Origin: an uncultured Methylophaga sp.
Lineage (GTDB): Bacteria > Pseudomonadota > Gammaproteobacteria > Nitrosococcales > Methylophagaceae
DNA: 5,487 nucleotides
Direction of reading: 5' to 3'
Assembly: GCA_946885755.1 (NCBI GenBank)
Contig: CAMPHB010000107.1
Location: 1-5,487 of the forward strand
The position numbers and the translations under genes were made by a program. Numbering within the stretch: position 1 is the first letter of the stretch; every line of letters starts with the position of its first letter. Of this stretch, positions 1-5,487 are shown in pieces. The notes under the pieces are model-generated. The model did not search any database. It saw only the letters and a list, made by a program, of their open reading frames with translations, and was not told the DNA's origin.

Positions 1-356
1 TGCTTGGACACTTCAAAGGCTGACAATCTCGGACTGCGTTGCAGGTTGAAAAATTGATCCAGCGTATGAAAACTATCAGTGAACAACAGCTTATCCTGCC
101 ATTGGCTACTGTCAGGAATATCTTCCACCAGACGTTGCATGGCATATTCCGGATCATATAAAAGCAGGGTTACTTCGGTCAGTTGAAAACGCTGCTGATG
201 CTGTTCGAGAATAAGCGTTAACAAAGCAGACAAGCTGCCACAACTGAGCAGACTCAGTTCATATTGCTGAAAATTATCCTGCTTGCGCTCGTTGCTTTTG
301 GCAATGCGCAGCAAGGCATCCAGCCGTTGTTGTAGCGTGCTTGCGTCTTGTCGCAT
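1..356 (-). CDS. N-terminal part of a DUF484/GAF-like sensor protein (possible diguanylate cyclase), cut by the left edge
   Basis: An open frame of 118 codons runs from an ATG at 356-354 off the left edge; the C-terminal part is not in the window. The start is well supported: an in-frame TAA lies four codons upstream (366-368) and an AAGG Shine-Dalgarno-like motif (364-367) sits 7 nt before the ATG. Residues 1-35 form a polar, probably helical segment with heptad-like leucines (LQQRLDALLRIAKSNE). A mixed region follows with LSALLTLILEQHQQRF and VTLLLYDPE, reading like the first strands and helices of a GAF-type sensor fold. This arrangement recalls DUF484 proteins and the DUF484-like N-termini of some gammaproteobacterial GGDEF proteins, but that is a resemblance from memory and no catalytic motif is visible. 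It lies 81 nt downstream of comF on the same strand, so the two could be cotranscribed. That a gene exists is fairly sure; its function is not. Confidence 0.62.
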   Translation of the reverse strand, partial: MRQDASTLQQRLDALLRIAKSNERKQDNFQQYELSLLSCGSLSALLTLILEQHQQRFQLTEVTLLLYDPEYAMQRLVEDIPDSSQWQDKLLFTDSFHTLDQFFNLQRSPRLSAFEVSK

Positions 357-363
357 CCGGCAG

Positions 364-367
364 CCTT
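364..367 (-). promoter_or_regulatory. Shine-Dalgarno-like motif of the left-edge gene
   Basis: AAGG on the - strand lies 7 nt before the ATG at 356-354. Together with the in-frame TAA at 366-368 it fixes the start of the left-edge gene, because no other start codon lies between that stop and the ATG. Confidence 0.55.
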
Positions 368-437
368 ATGGCCGAGTCAGTCGGTTAGCTTCTCTCTGCC
401 TGCCAGCATTAGTGGTGGCTGAAAGATAAATTAAGCT

Positions 438-1157
438 TTAATAATGGCGTAAGGCACGGGCAATTGTCCATACTTCGAGCCGCGTCACACCTTGCTTTTG
501 TAAACAACGGCCGGCTTCGGCCACGGTATGGCCGGTGGTATAGACATCATCAATCAAAGCAACATGACGGATATTGTTTAAACCATTGCAGACAAAAGCA
601 CCACGCAGGTTTTGCCGGCGCTGCTTAAAGGGCAATTCACTTTGCGGCCGGGTGGCCTTGACCCGTTGCAGGCTGTGTTTATCAACATTGATATGCAACA
701 GCTGTCCCAGCTGGTCGGTTAAGTCAGCGGACTGGTTATAACCGCGCTGTCGTAACCGGCGGCTATGTAACGGGACGGGGATCAGTAGTTGCGGTAAATC
801 GTTTCGTGTTTGCAACTTAGCTGCCATCAGTTTGGCAAAAAAATCGCGCAGCCCCAGTTGCTGATGAAATTTATAAGCAGCCACCAGTTTATCAATCGGC
901 GACTGATACGGCAGCAGACAAAAAGTCTCATCCTGTGGTGGCGGTTTTTGCAGGCACTGGCCGCAAATGCTGCCGGCTGACAAAGGCGTTGCACAGCGTA
1001 AGCAGCCGCTGCCAAGCACCGGTAAATCAGCCTGACACGCGGTGCAGAGCATGCCATTACCTGCCGGTGCTGCGCACAGGAAACACGGATTTGGCAGGCA
1101 TATGTTGTATAATCGCCGCAGTTGATGTGCCGCAGCGGCTAAGCAGTCCCTGGTCAT
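438..1157 (-). CDS. comF: ComF/GntX family protein (zinc-ribbon plus phosphoribosyltransferase-like domain)
   Basis: A 239-residue protein of typical ComF length. The N-terminal part has four CxxC pairs (C25/C28, C38/C41, C52/C55, C65/C68), as expected of the zinc-binding region, followed by the family signature CLQKPPP (residues 68-74). Next come LIPVPLHSRRLRQRGYNQS (125-143) and the PRPP-loop-like IDDVYTTGHTVAE (202-214), both hallmarks of the type I phosphoribosyltransferase fold in this family. ComF is linked to DNA uptake in naturally competent bacteria. The E. coli homologue GntX has been tied to using DNA as a nutrient. No biochemical reaction can be assigned from sequence. The ATG at 1157 is the only reasonable start: an in-frame TAA lies six codons upstream and the next in-frame Met (36) falls inside the cysteine-rich region. 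Its Shine-Dalgarno is poor. It is divergent from the biotin operon, an arrangement also found in Pseudomonas, where comF lies beside bioB. Confidence 0.92.
   Translation of the reverse strand: MTRDCLAAAAHQLRRLYNICLPNPCFLCAAPAGNGMLCTACQADLPVLGSGCLRCATPLSAGSICGQCLQKPPPQDETFCLLPYQSPIDKLVAAYKFHQQLGLRDFFAKLMAAKLQTRNDLPQLLIPVPLHSRRLRQRGYNQSADLTDQLGQLLHINVDKHSLQRVKATRPQSELPFKQRRQNLRGAFVCNGLNNIRHVALIDDVYTTGHTVAEAGRCLQKQGVTRLEVWTIARALRHY
1108..1113 (+). promoter_or_regulatory. Candidate -10 element for the biotin operon
   Basis: A perfect TATAAT on the + strand lies 78 nt upstream of the bioB-bioF start, inside the 5' end of the divergent comF gene. No good -35 hexamer sits 16-18 bp upstream. TTGGCA at 1091-1096 is only 11 bp away, too close for a normal sigma-70 pair. 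If used, the transcript would start near 1120 and have a leader of about 70 nt. The spacer between the two divergent genes is only 34 bp, so at least one promoter must overlap coding sequence, which makes this location plausible. Confidence 0.3.
1129..1139. repeat. Short perfect inverted repeat in the biotin operon leader region
   Basis: GCCGC-A-GCGGC is a perfect 5-bp inverted repeat with a 1-nt centre. A second GCCGC at 1115-1119 could pair instead with GCGGC at 1135-1139 as a 15-nt-loop hairpin in the putative leader RNA. It coincides with alanine codons of comF on the other strand, so codon composition alone may explain it. Confidence 0.3.
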
Positions 1158-1164
1158 CTGATTG

Positions 1165-1176
1165 TTAATCCATTAA
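1165..1176. repeat. AT-rich inverted repeat in the divergent comF/bioBF spacer
   Basis: TTAAT-CC-ATTAA is a perfect 5-bp inverted repeat with a 2-nt centre. It fills the middle of the 34-bp gap between the comF and bioB-bioF starts, 15 nt before the latter. Its position would suit an operator acting on both genes, but it is short and AT-rich and does not match the two-part BirA operator known from enterobacteria. Confidence 0.25.
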
Positions 1177-1191
1177 GCCGATGAAAAGACC

Positions 1192-3375
1192 ATGTCCCAG
1201 ACTATAACAGAACCGACCCAATCCATTCGTCACGACTGGCAACAAGCGGAAATTGAAGCTTTGTTTGACCTGCCTTTTGCCGACTTGATGTTCCGTGCGC
1301 AAACGGTACACCGGCAGCATTTTGATGCCAATGCAGTACAAATCAGTACGTTGTTAAGTATTAAAACCGGCGGTTGTGCCGAAGATTGCGGCTACTGCCC
1401 GCAAAGTGCCCATCATGAATCCGCGGTCAAAGCGGAACCGTTAATGCCATTAGATAGAGTGCTCGAATCAGCGGCTCAGGCCAAATCGACCGGTGCCAGC
1501 CGGTTTTGTATGGGCGCTGCCTGGCGCAACTTGAAAGACCGTGATGTGGACCGTGTTGCGGCCATGATCGAAGGCGTTAAAGATATGGGGCTGGAAACCT
1601 GTGTCACGCTGGGTATGCTGGAAGCGCATCAGGCCAAACGCCTGAAAGATGCCGGCCTTGATTATTACAACCATAACCTCGATACCTCGCCGGAATTTTA
1701 TGGCGAAATTATTTCTACCCGTACTTATCAGGATCGTCTGGATACGCTGAGTTATGTCCGTGAAGCCGGTATTAATGTCTGCAGCGGCGGTATTGTCGGT
1801 ATGGGTGAAAGCCGTACTGATCGCGGCGGTTTATTACGCAGCCTTGCCAATCTGCCCAGCCATCCTGAAAGTGTGCCGATTAATCTGCTGGTGCAAGTTG
1901 AAGGTACGCCGCTCGATGGCATTAATAATCTGGACCCGCTGGAATTTGTCCGCACCATTGCCGTTGCCCGCATTATGATGCCGAAATCTTATGTACGTTT
2001 ATCGGCAGGTCGTGAAAACATGAGTGATGAACTGCAGGCGATGAGCTTTCTGGCCGGTGCCAATTCGATTTTCTACGGCGAAAAACTGCTGACCACCGAT
2101 AATCCGGATACCCAGCACGATCAACGGTTGTTCCAGCGTCTGGGTATTACGCCACTGGAAATCACGCCGCAAACGGATAAACACTGTTCAGCGGCTGAAG
2201 TGTCCCAGCTTCCCTGGCAGCAAAGCCTGCAACAGGCGCTGATCCAGCGTCAGGAGGCTGGTTTATACCGGCAAACCCGACTGCGTGACGGCGCTCAGGG
2301 CGTTAATGTAAATGTAGATGGTCGGGATCTCATCAGCTTTTGCAGTAATGATTATCTGGGCCTTGCCAATCATCCGGATATTATCAACGCTTTTAAAAAC
2401 GCTGCTGATATTGAAGGCGTCGGCAGTGGCGCCGCGCATTTGCTGACCGGCCACAGCCGGTTTCATCAGCATCTTGAAGAAGCGCTTTGTGAATTTACTG
2501 GCCAGCAAAAAGTCATGCTGTTTGCCACCGGCTATATGGCCAATCTGGCGGTTATCGACGGTCTGTTAGGCCGGGGTGATACGGTGATTCAGGACAAACT
2601 CAATCACGCGTCACTACTTGATGGCGGCCGGCTCAGTGAAGCAACACAATGCCGTTACGCCCATAACGATATGGCCATGCTGCATAAAAGGCTGCATAAC
2701 GCAGCGCATATTGAGCGCAAGCTGATTGTCAGTGATGGTGTGTTCAGTATGGACGGTGATCTGCCATTGCTACCGGAAATCATGGCGCTGGCCAAACAGC
2801 ATCGTGCCGGGGTGGTCATTGATGATGCTCACGGGCTGGGTGTGATTGGTGAGCAAGGTAAAGGGACGCTGGATTATTTTGCTGATGAGCTTGAGGTAAA
2901 ACCGATTCTGGTCGGTACTTTTGGCAAAGCCTTTGGTACCGCCGGCGCGTTTATTGCTGCAGATGAAACCGTGATTGAAACCCTGACCCAACAAGCCCGC
3001 AGCTTTATTTACACCACCGCACCACCGCCGGCGATTGCTGCAGCCACTCTAAAATCGCTGGAAATCATTCAGCATGATGCGGCGCGGCGTCAGCAATTAC
3101 ATCAGCGGATCCAACAATTCCGTGATGGAGCAGCGCAGCTTGGTTTGCAGTTAATGGCTTCCTTTACCGCGATTCAGCCGATTGTGATTGGTGATGATAA
3201 AAAAGCACTGAAAATCGGTAAACAGCTTGAACAAGCGGGTTTTCTGGTCGGCGTTATCCGGCCGCCAACGGTGCCGAAAAATACCGCCAGACTGCGGATC
3301 ACATTATCAGCAAATCATAGTGAAGCGCAGGTCAGGCAATTATTAACGGCGCTGGAGCAATGCCATGTTCATTGA
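1192..3375 (+). CDS. bioBF: BioB-BioF fusion: biotin synthase joined to 8-amino-7-oxononanoate synthase
   Basis: One uninterrupted 727-residue frame holds two complete enzymes. Residues about 15-325 are biotin synthase, the radical-SAM enzyme that inserts sulfur into dethiobiotin. The CxxxCxxC ligands of the [4Fe-4S] cluster are C62, C66 and C69. The expected [2Fe-2S] ligands C106, C137, C197 and R269 are all present, as are [12 protein letters not shown] and [10 protein letters not shown]. Residues about 342-727 are KAPA synthase, the PLP enzyme that condenses pimeloyl-ACP with L-alanine. They carry SNDYLGL (385-391), H472 for cofactor stacking, DDAH (544-547), the Schiff-base lysine K579 in TFGKAFG, and the C-terminal IRPPTVP. 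The two are normally separate proteins of about 350 and 385-390 residues. Here a polar stretch (about 326-340) joins them, the usual BioB tail is shortened or replaced, and BioF has no ATG of its own. The start at 1192 gives an N-terminus 9 residues longer than E. coli BioB, behind a weak Shine-Dalgarno. The stop overlaps bioH by 11 bp. Confidence 0.95.
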   Translation: MSQTITEPTQSIRHDWQQAEIEALFDLPFADLMFRAQTVHRQHFDANAVQISTLLSIKTGGCAEDCGYCPQSAHHESAVKAEPLMPLDRVLESAAQAKSTGASRFCMGAAWRNLKDRDVDRVAAMIEGVKDMGLETCVTLGMLEAHQAKRLKDAGLDYYNHNLDTSPEFYGEIISTRTYQDRLDTLSYVREAGINVCSGGIVGMGESRTDRGGLLRSLANLPSHPESVPINLLVQVEGTPLDGINNLDPLEFVRTIAVARIMMPKSYVRLSAGRENMSDELQAMSFLAGANSIFYGEKLLTTDNPDTQHDQRLFQRLGITPLEITPQTDKHCSAAEVSQLPWQQSLQQALIQRQEAGLYRQTRLRDGAQGVNVNVDGRDLISFCSNDYLGLANHPDIINAFKNAADIEGVGSGAAHLLTGHSRFHQHLEEALCEFTGQQKVMLFATGYMANLAVIDGLLGRGDTVIQDKLNHASLLDGGRLSEATQCRYAHNDMAMLHKRLHNAAHIERKLIVSDGVFSMDGDLPLLPEIMALAKQHRAGVVIDDAHGLGVIGEQGKGTLDYFADELEVKPILVGTFGKAFGTAGAFIAADETVIETLTQQARSFIYTTAPPPAIAAATLKSLEIIQHDAARRQQLHQRIQQFRDGAAQLGLQLMASFTAIQPIVIGDDKKALKIGKQLEQAGFLVGVIRPPTVPKNTARLRITLSANHSEAQVRQLLTALEQCHVH
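2200..2202 (+). promoter_or_regulatory. Possible internal GTG start for a separate BioF
   Basis: Codon 337 of the fused gene is GTG, five codons before the tryptophan (342) that aligns with W3 of E. coli BioF. Initiation here would release a stand-alone BioF of 391 residues, close to normal family length. The upstream bases (GCGGCTGAA) contain no clear Shine-Dalgarno, so this is only an alternative to note. It is the only near-junction start codon I see in frame; the nearest in-frame ATG downstream is within the BioF catalytic domain. Confidence 0.15.
3354..3357 (+). promoter_or_regulatory. Ribosome binding site of bioH
   Basis: GGAG lies inside the last codons of the bioB-bioF gene, 7 nt before the ATG at 3365. 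It is the clearest Shine-Dalgarno in the operon and supports that start, which produces the 11-bp overlap. Confidence 0.65.
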
Positions 3376-4126
3376 AGTCAGCGGCCAGGGGCCGGCTTTG
3401 GTGATGCTGCATGGCTGGAGTATGAACCGTCGTGTCTGGCAGTTAGTAAAACCGTATTTAGAAAACGATTTCACACTGTATGGTGTCGATTTACCGGGCC
3501 ATGGCGATAGTGACTGGCAGCCGGGCGCACTGGATGCCGATAAGTTATTACCCGCATTGGCAGCGCAGTTACCGCAGCAAGCCATCTGGCTCGGCTGGTC
3601 TTTAGGCGGTCAGATTGCTTTACAGTTTGCCCATGCTTTTCCAGAGAAAGTTGAGCGGTTGATGCTATTGGCCGCAACGCCTAAATTTGTTGCCGATACG
3701 CGCTGGCAGACCGCTATGCCGGCGGCAACGTTTGCTGAATTTTCACAAGCCTTAAATAATGAGCCGGCGCAGTTGATGCAGACTTTTTTATTATTGCAGG
3801 CGCGTGGCGCCCAAAATGCCCGTGACACCATCCGCACCTTGCAGGATGAAGTGCTGCAAGGCAAATCGGCGCAGCCTGAAGCCTTACGCGCCGGTCTCGA
3901 TTGTTTAGCGCAGTTTGACGGCAGGGCGTTACTGGCTGATTTGCCAGTGCCTGTGAGCGTGCTGCTGGGGGAGCGGGATAATCTTGTCCCGGCAGAACTG
4001 GCGGCAGCGTTAAAAATGCTGCAACCAGCGCTGGACTGTCAACTGATTGATGGTGCCGGCCATGCACCGATGATTTCCCACCCTGCCGAGACGGCAGCAA
4101 TGTTAAAAAGCATGATAAATGGCTGA
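3365..4126 (+). CDS. bioH: Pimeloyl-[ACP] methyl ester carboxylesterase BioH
   Basis: A 253-residue alpha/beta-hydrolase, close to E. coli BioH in length. In the BioC-BioH pathway it hydrolyses pimeloyl-ACP methyl ester in the cytoplasm, ending chain elongation and giving BioF its substrate. Visible motifs are the oxyanion-region LHGWSMN (15-21), [10 protein letters not shown] (41-50), the nucleophile elbow GWSLGG with Ser79, Asp205 in [10 protein letters not shown], and His233 in [11 protein letters not shown]. Together these form the Ser-Asp-His triad, matching S82/D207/H235 of E. coli BioH. No signal peptide is seen. The residues between about 112 and 180 fit the family's mobile helical cap, which selects the substrate. 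General esterases share this fold, but the position between bioF and bioC makes BioH the firm call. The gene overlaps its neighbours by 11 bp upstream and 8 bp downstream. Confidence 0.95.
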   Translation: MFIEVSGQGPALVMLHGWSMNRRVWQLVKPYLENDFTLYGVDLPGHGDSDWQPGALDADKLLPALAAQLPQQAIWLGWSLGGQIALQFAHAFPEKVERLMLLAATPKFVADTRWQTAMPAATFAEFSQALNNEPAQLMQTFLLLQARGAQNARDTIRTLQDEVLQGKSAQPEALRAGLDCLAQFDGRALLADLPVPVSVLLGERDNLVPAELAAALKMLQPALDCQLIDGAGHAPMISHPAETAAMLKSMING

Positions 4127-5006
4127 ATTCAGACCTGAAAAACAAGGCGTGGCCGCATCGTTTGCGGCGGCAGCCCACTCCTATGATGATGTGGCGGTGC
4201 TGCAGCGGCAAACTGCCGATGAGCTGATCGAGCGTTTGGCACTGATTAAAATTCAGCCGCAAACCATCGTCGATTTGGGGGCCGGTACCGGCCGTAATTT
4301 GCCTTTACTTAAACAGCATTATCCGGCCGCCAATCTGCTGGCGGTAGATATTGCACCAGCGATGTTAAAACAATGCCGGCAGCGTATGCAGCAGGGCTTA
4401 AAGCGTTTCTGGCCTGATAAGTCGGTGCATTATCTGGCAGGTGATGCCGAAGCGTTGCCGCTGGCTGATAACAGCGCCGATTTACTGTATGCCAATCTGG
4501 CTTTGCAATGGTGTGATTTAACGGCGGCGTTTGCTGAAATTCAGCGGGTGTTAAAGCCGGGTGGGTTACTGATGTTTACCACACTCGGCCCGGATACCTT
4601 GCAGGAGTTGCGGCTGAGCTGGGCCGCGGTTGATGATTATCCGCATGTTAACCAGTTTCTGGATATGCATGATGTTGCCGAGGCGATGCAGCAAAGTGGC
4701 TTGCAGGATGCGGTGCTGGATGTTGATCGTCATCAGCTTGGTTATAACGATGTCATGCAAATGATGCGCGATTTAAAGCTGCTGGGCGCCCGTAATCAGT
4801 TATCGGGACGCCGGAAAAGCCTGACCGGCAAACAGGCCTTAAAAAATATGCAGGCAGCAGCTGAGCAGTTCCGCTTGCCGGATGGTCAGTTGCCAGCGAC
4901 TTATGAAGTGATTTACGGCCATGCCTGGGGCGCAGAGCGGCATCAGACGGTGGCTGCGGATGGCAGTGTCCGGGTGAGTCTGGACCAGCTCAGAGGGCGT
5001 TTATGA
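4119..5006 (+). CDS. bioC: Malonyl-[ACP] O-methyltransferase BioC
   Basis: A 295-residue class I SAM-dependent methyltransferase. BioC methylates the free carboxyl of malonyl-ACP (or malonyl-CoA), disguising it so that the fatty-acid synthesis enzymes elongate it to a pimeloyl chain. Motif I is VDLGAGTGRN (51-60). The acidic end of strand 2, which binds the SAM ribose, is D77 in LAVDIAP. GDAEALPL (108-115) follows, then NLALQWCDL (126-134) and RVLKPGGLLMFTTLGPDTL (143-161), the last two typical of BioC rather than of other methyltransferases. The N-terminal VAASFAAAAHSYDDVAVLQ is also the usual BioC opening. The protein is about 45 residues longer than E. coli BioC (251), partly through an insertion near 88-102 and a longer C-terminal half. 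The ATG overlaps the end of bioH by 8 bp and has only a weak Shine-Dalgarno, so translation probably depends on ribosomes finishing bioH. Confidence 0.95.
   Translation: MAEFRPEKQGVAASFAAAAHSYDDVAVLQRQTADELIERLALIKIQPQTIVDLGAGTGRNLPLLKQHYPAANLLAVDIAPAMLKQCRQRMQQGLKRFWPDKSVHYLAGDAEALPLADNSADLLYANLALQWCDLTAAFAEIQRVLKPGGLLMFTTLGPDTLQELRLSWAAVDDYPHVNQFLDMHDVAEAMQQSGLQDAVLDVDRHQLGYNDVMQMMRDLKLLGARNQLSGRRKSLTGKQALKNMQAAAEQFRLPDGQLPATYEVIYGHAWGAERHQTVAADGSVRVSLDQLRGRL
4993..4997 (+). promoter_or_regulatory. Ribosome binding site of bioD
   Basis: GAGGG in the last codons of bioC lies 5 nt before the ATG at 5003. The bioC stop and bioD start share ATGA, a typical arrangement for translational coupling. 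Confidence 0.6.
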
Positions 5007-5487
5007 ATCAGGGTTTTTTTGTCACGGGAACCGATACGGAAGTCGGTAAAACGGTTATCAGTGTCGGTTTGATTAACCAATTACAGCAGCAGGGACTGCG
5101 GGTGGTGGCAATGAAACCGGTGGCCAGTGGTTGTGAGATGACCGCTCAGGGCTTACGTAATGAAGATGCGCTGGCACTGCAGGCAGCGGCCGACATTAAA
5201 GTTGCATACGAGCAGGTGAATCCCTATGCATTTGCACCGGCAATTGCGCCGCATATTGCGGCACAGCAGGCAGATACAGAGATAGATTTACAACGATTGG
5301 CCGATGTTTATCAGCAATTACAACAACAAGCTGATGCGACGGTAGTTGAAGGGGCTGGTGGCTGGTTGGTGCCGTTAAATGATAATCAGACAATTGCCGA
5401 TCTGGCGGTGCAAATTAAGCTGCCGGTGGTGTTGGTGGTGGCGATAAAGTTGGGCTGTATCAATCATGCTTTGCTCACCGCGCAGAG
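5003..5487 (+). CDS. bioD: Dethiobiotin synthetase BioD, cut by the right edge
   Basis: The first 161 codons of BioD; E. coli BioD has about 225 residues, so roughly 60 or more are missing. BioD uses ATP and CO2 to close the ureido ring of 7,8-diaminononanoate and form dethiobiotin. The P-loop GTDTEVGKT is at 9-17. K38 lies in the substrate-contacting MKPVASG (37-43). LRNEDALALQ (51-60) and VNPYAFAPAIAPHI (72-85) follow, then VEGAGGWLVPL (115-125) and VAIKLGCINHALLTAQ (146-161); all are in the order and spacing of E. coli BioD. The ATG overlaps the bioC stop by 4 bp (ATGA) behind a good Shine-Dalgarno. It completes the visible part of the operon; bioA, whose product supplies its substrate, is not seen here. 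Confidence 0.96.
   Translation, partial: MNQGFFVTGTDTEVGKTVISVGLINQLQQQGLRVVAMKPVASGCEMTAQGLRNEDALALQAAADIKVAYEQVNPYAFAPAIAPHIAAQQADTEIDLQRLADVYQQLQQQADATVVEGAGGWLVPLNDNQTIADLAVQIKLPVVLVVAIKLGCINHALLTAQ

Noticed and set aside
357..437. Terminator or promoter in the gap between comF and the left-edge gene
   Set aside because: The 81-nt gap holds an AT-rich imperfect palindrome around AAGCTT and a weak 4-bp stem near 400-420, but no GC-rich hairpin with a T run and no clear -35/-10 pair.
1091..1113. TTGGCA and TATAAT as a complete sigma-70 promoter
   Set aside because: The spacer is 11 bp, far from the usual 16-18 bp, so only the -10 hexamer is kept as a weak candidate.
935..1168. A 77-codon + strand frame opposite comF running into the spacer before the biotin operon
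   Set aside because: It overlaps the conserved cysteine-rich part of comF in antisense, resembles no known protein and has no supporting start signal.
1162..1170. TTGTTAATC as half of a BirA operator
   Set aside because: It matches the enterobacterial half-site only partly, and the bases 14-16 nt further on do not resemble GGTTnACAA.
1181..1207. An eight-codon frame (ATG at 1181) overlapping the bioB-bioF start, considered as a leader peptide
   Set aside because: It has no Shine-Dalgarno, no run of biosynthetically meaningful codons and no attenuator-like hairpin after it. A chance ATG is the simpler explanation.
3714..4262. A 182-codon open frame on the - strand spanning the end of bioH and the start of bioC
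   Set aside because: It lies wholly opposite two well-supported genes, its translation is rich in Arg, Cys, His and Pro with no family resemblance, and it has no convincing ribosome binding site. It is a shadow of the coding strand.

Overview
This window carries most of a biotin-synthesis operon on the + strand. On the - strand, divergent from it, lie a comF-type gene and the start of a second gene. Protein similarity, the use of the BioC/BioH route, the comF | bioB-F-H-C-D order and a base composition near 50% G+C suggest a gammaproteobacterium. A relative of the Alteromonadales, Chromatiaceae (Rheinheimera-like) or Pseudomonadales is my best guess. No rRNA or marker gene is present to settle this.

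Layout. Positions 1-356 (-) hold the N-terminal 118 codons of a protein that runs off the left edge; it resembles DUF484/GAF-like sensor regions. Positions 438-1157 (-) encode a ComF/GntX-type phosphoribosyltransferase-fold protein with four CxxC pairs. Only 34 bp separate its start from the divergent biotin operon. Positions 1192-5487 (+) are a tightly packed block: bioB-bioF fused in one reading frame (1192-3375), bioH (3365-4126), bioC (4119-5006) and bioD (5003 to the right edge, incomplete). Neighbouring genes overlap by 11, 8 and 4 bp, so the block is almost certainly one transcript with coupled translation.

How the genes work together. BioC methylates the malonyl group on ACP (or CoA) so that fatty-acid synthesis can elongate it. 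BioH removes the methyl ester to give pimeloyl-ACP. The BioF half condenses pimeloyl-ACP with L-alanine to give KAPA. BioA, which is not in this window, would make DAPA, BioD closes the ureido ring to dethiobiotin, and the BioB half inserts sulfur. Every step from methyl-malonyl-ACP to biotin is therefore encoded here except BioA.

The main point of interest is the BioB-BioF fusion. One 727-residue polypeptide carries a complete radical-SAM biotin synthase with all iron-sulfur ligands and a complete PLP-dependent KAPA synthase with its catalytic lysine. This joins the last and the first enzymes of ring assembly, which are not consecutive steps. At the junction the usual BioB C-terminal tail is missing or replaced and BioF has lost its usual start codon. 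I saw no mobile element, CRISPR array, RNA gene or convincing terminator.
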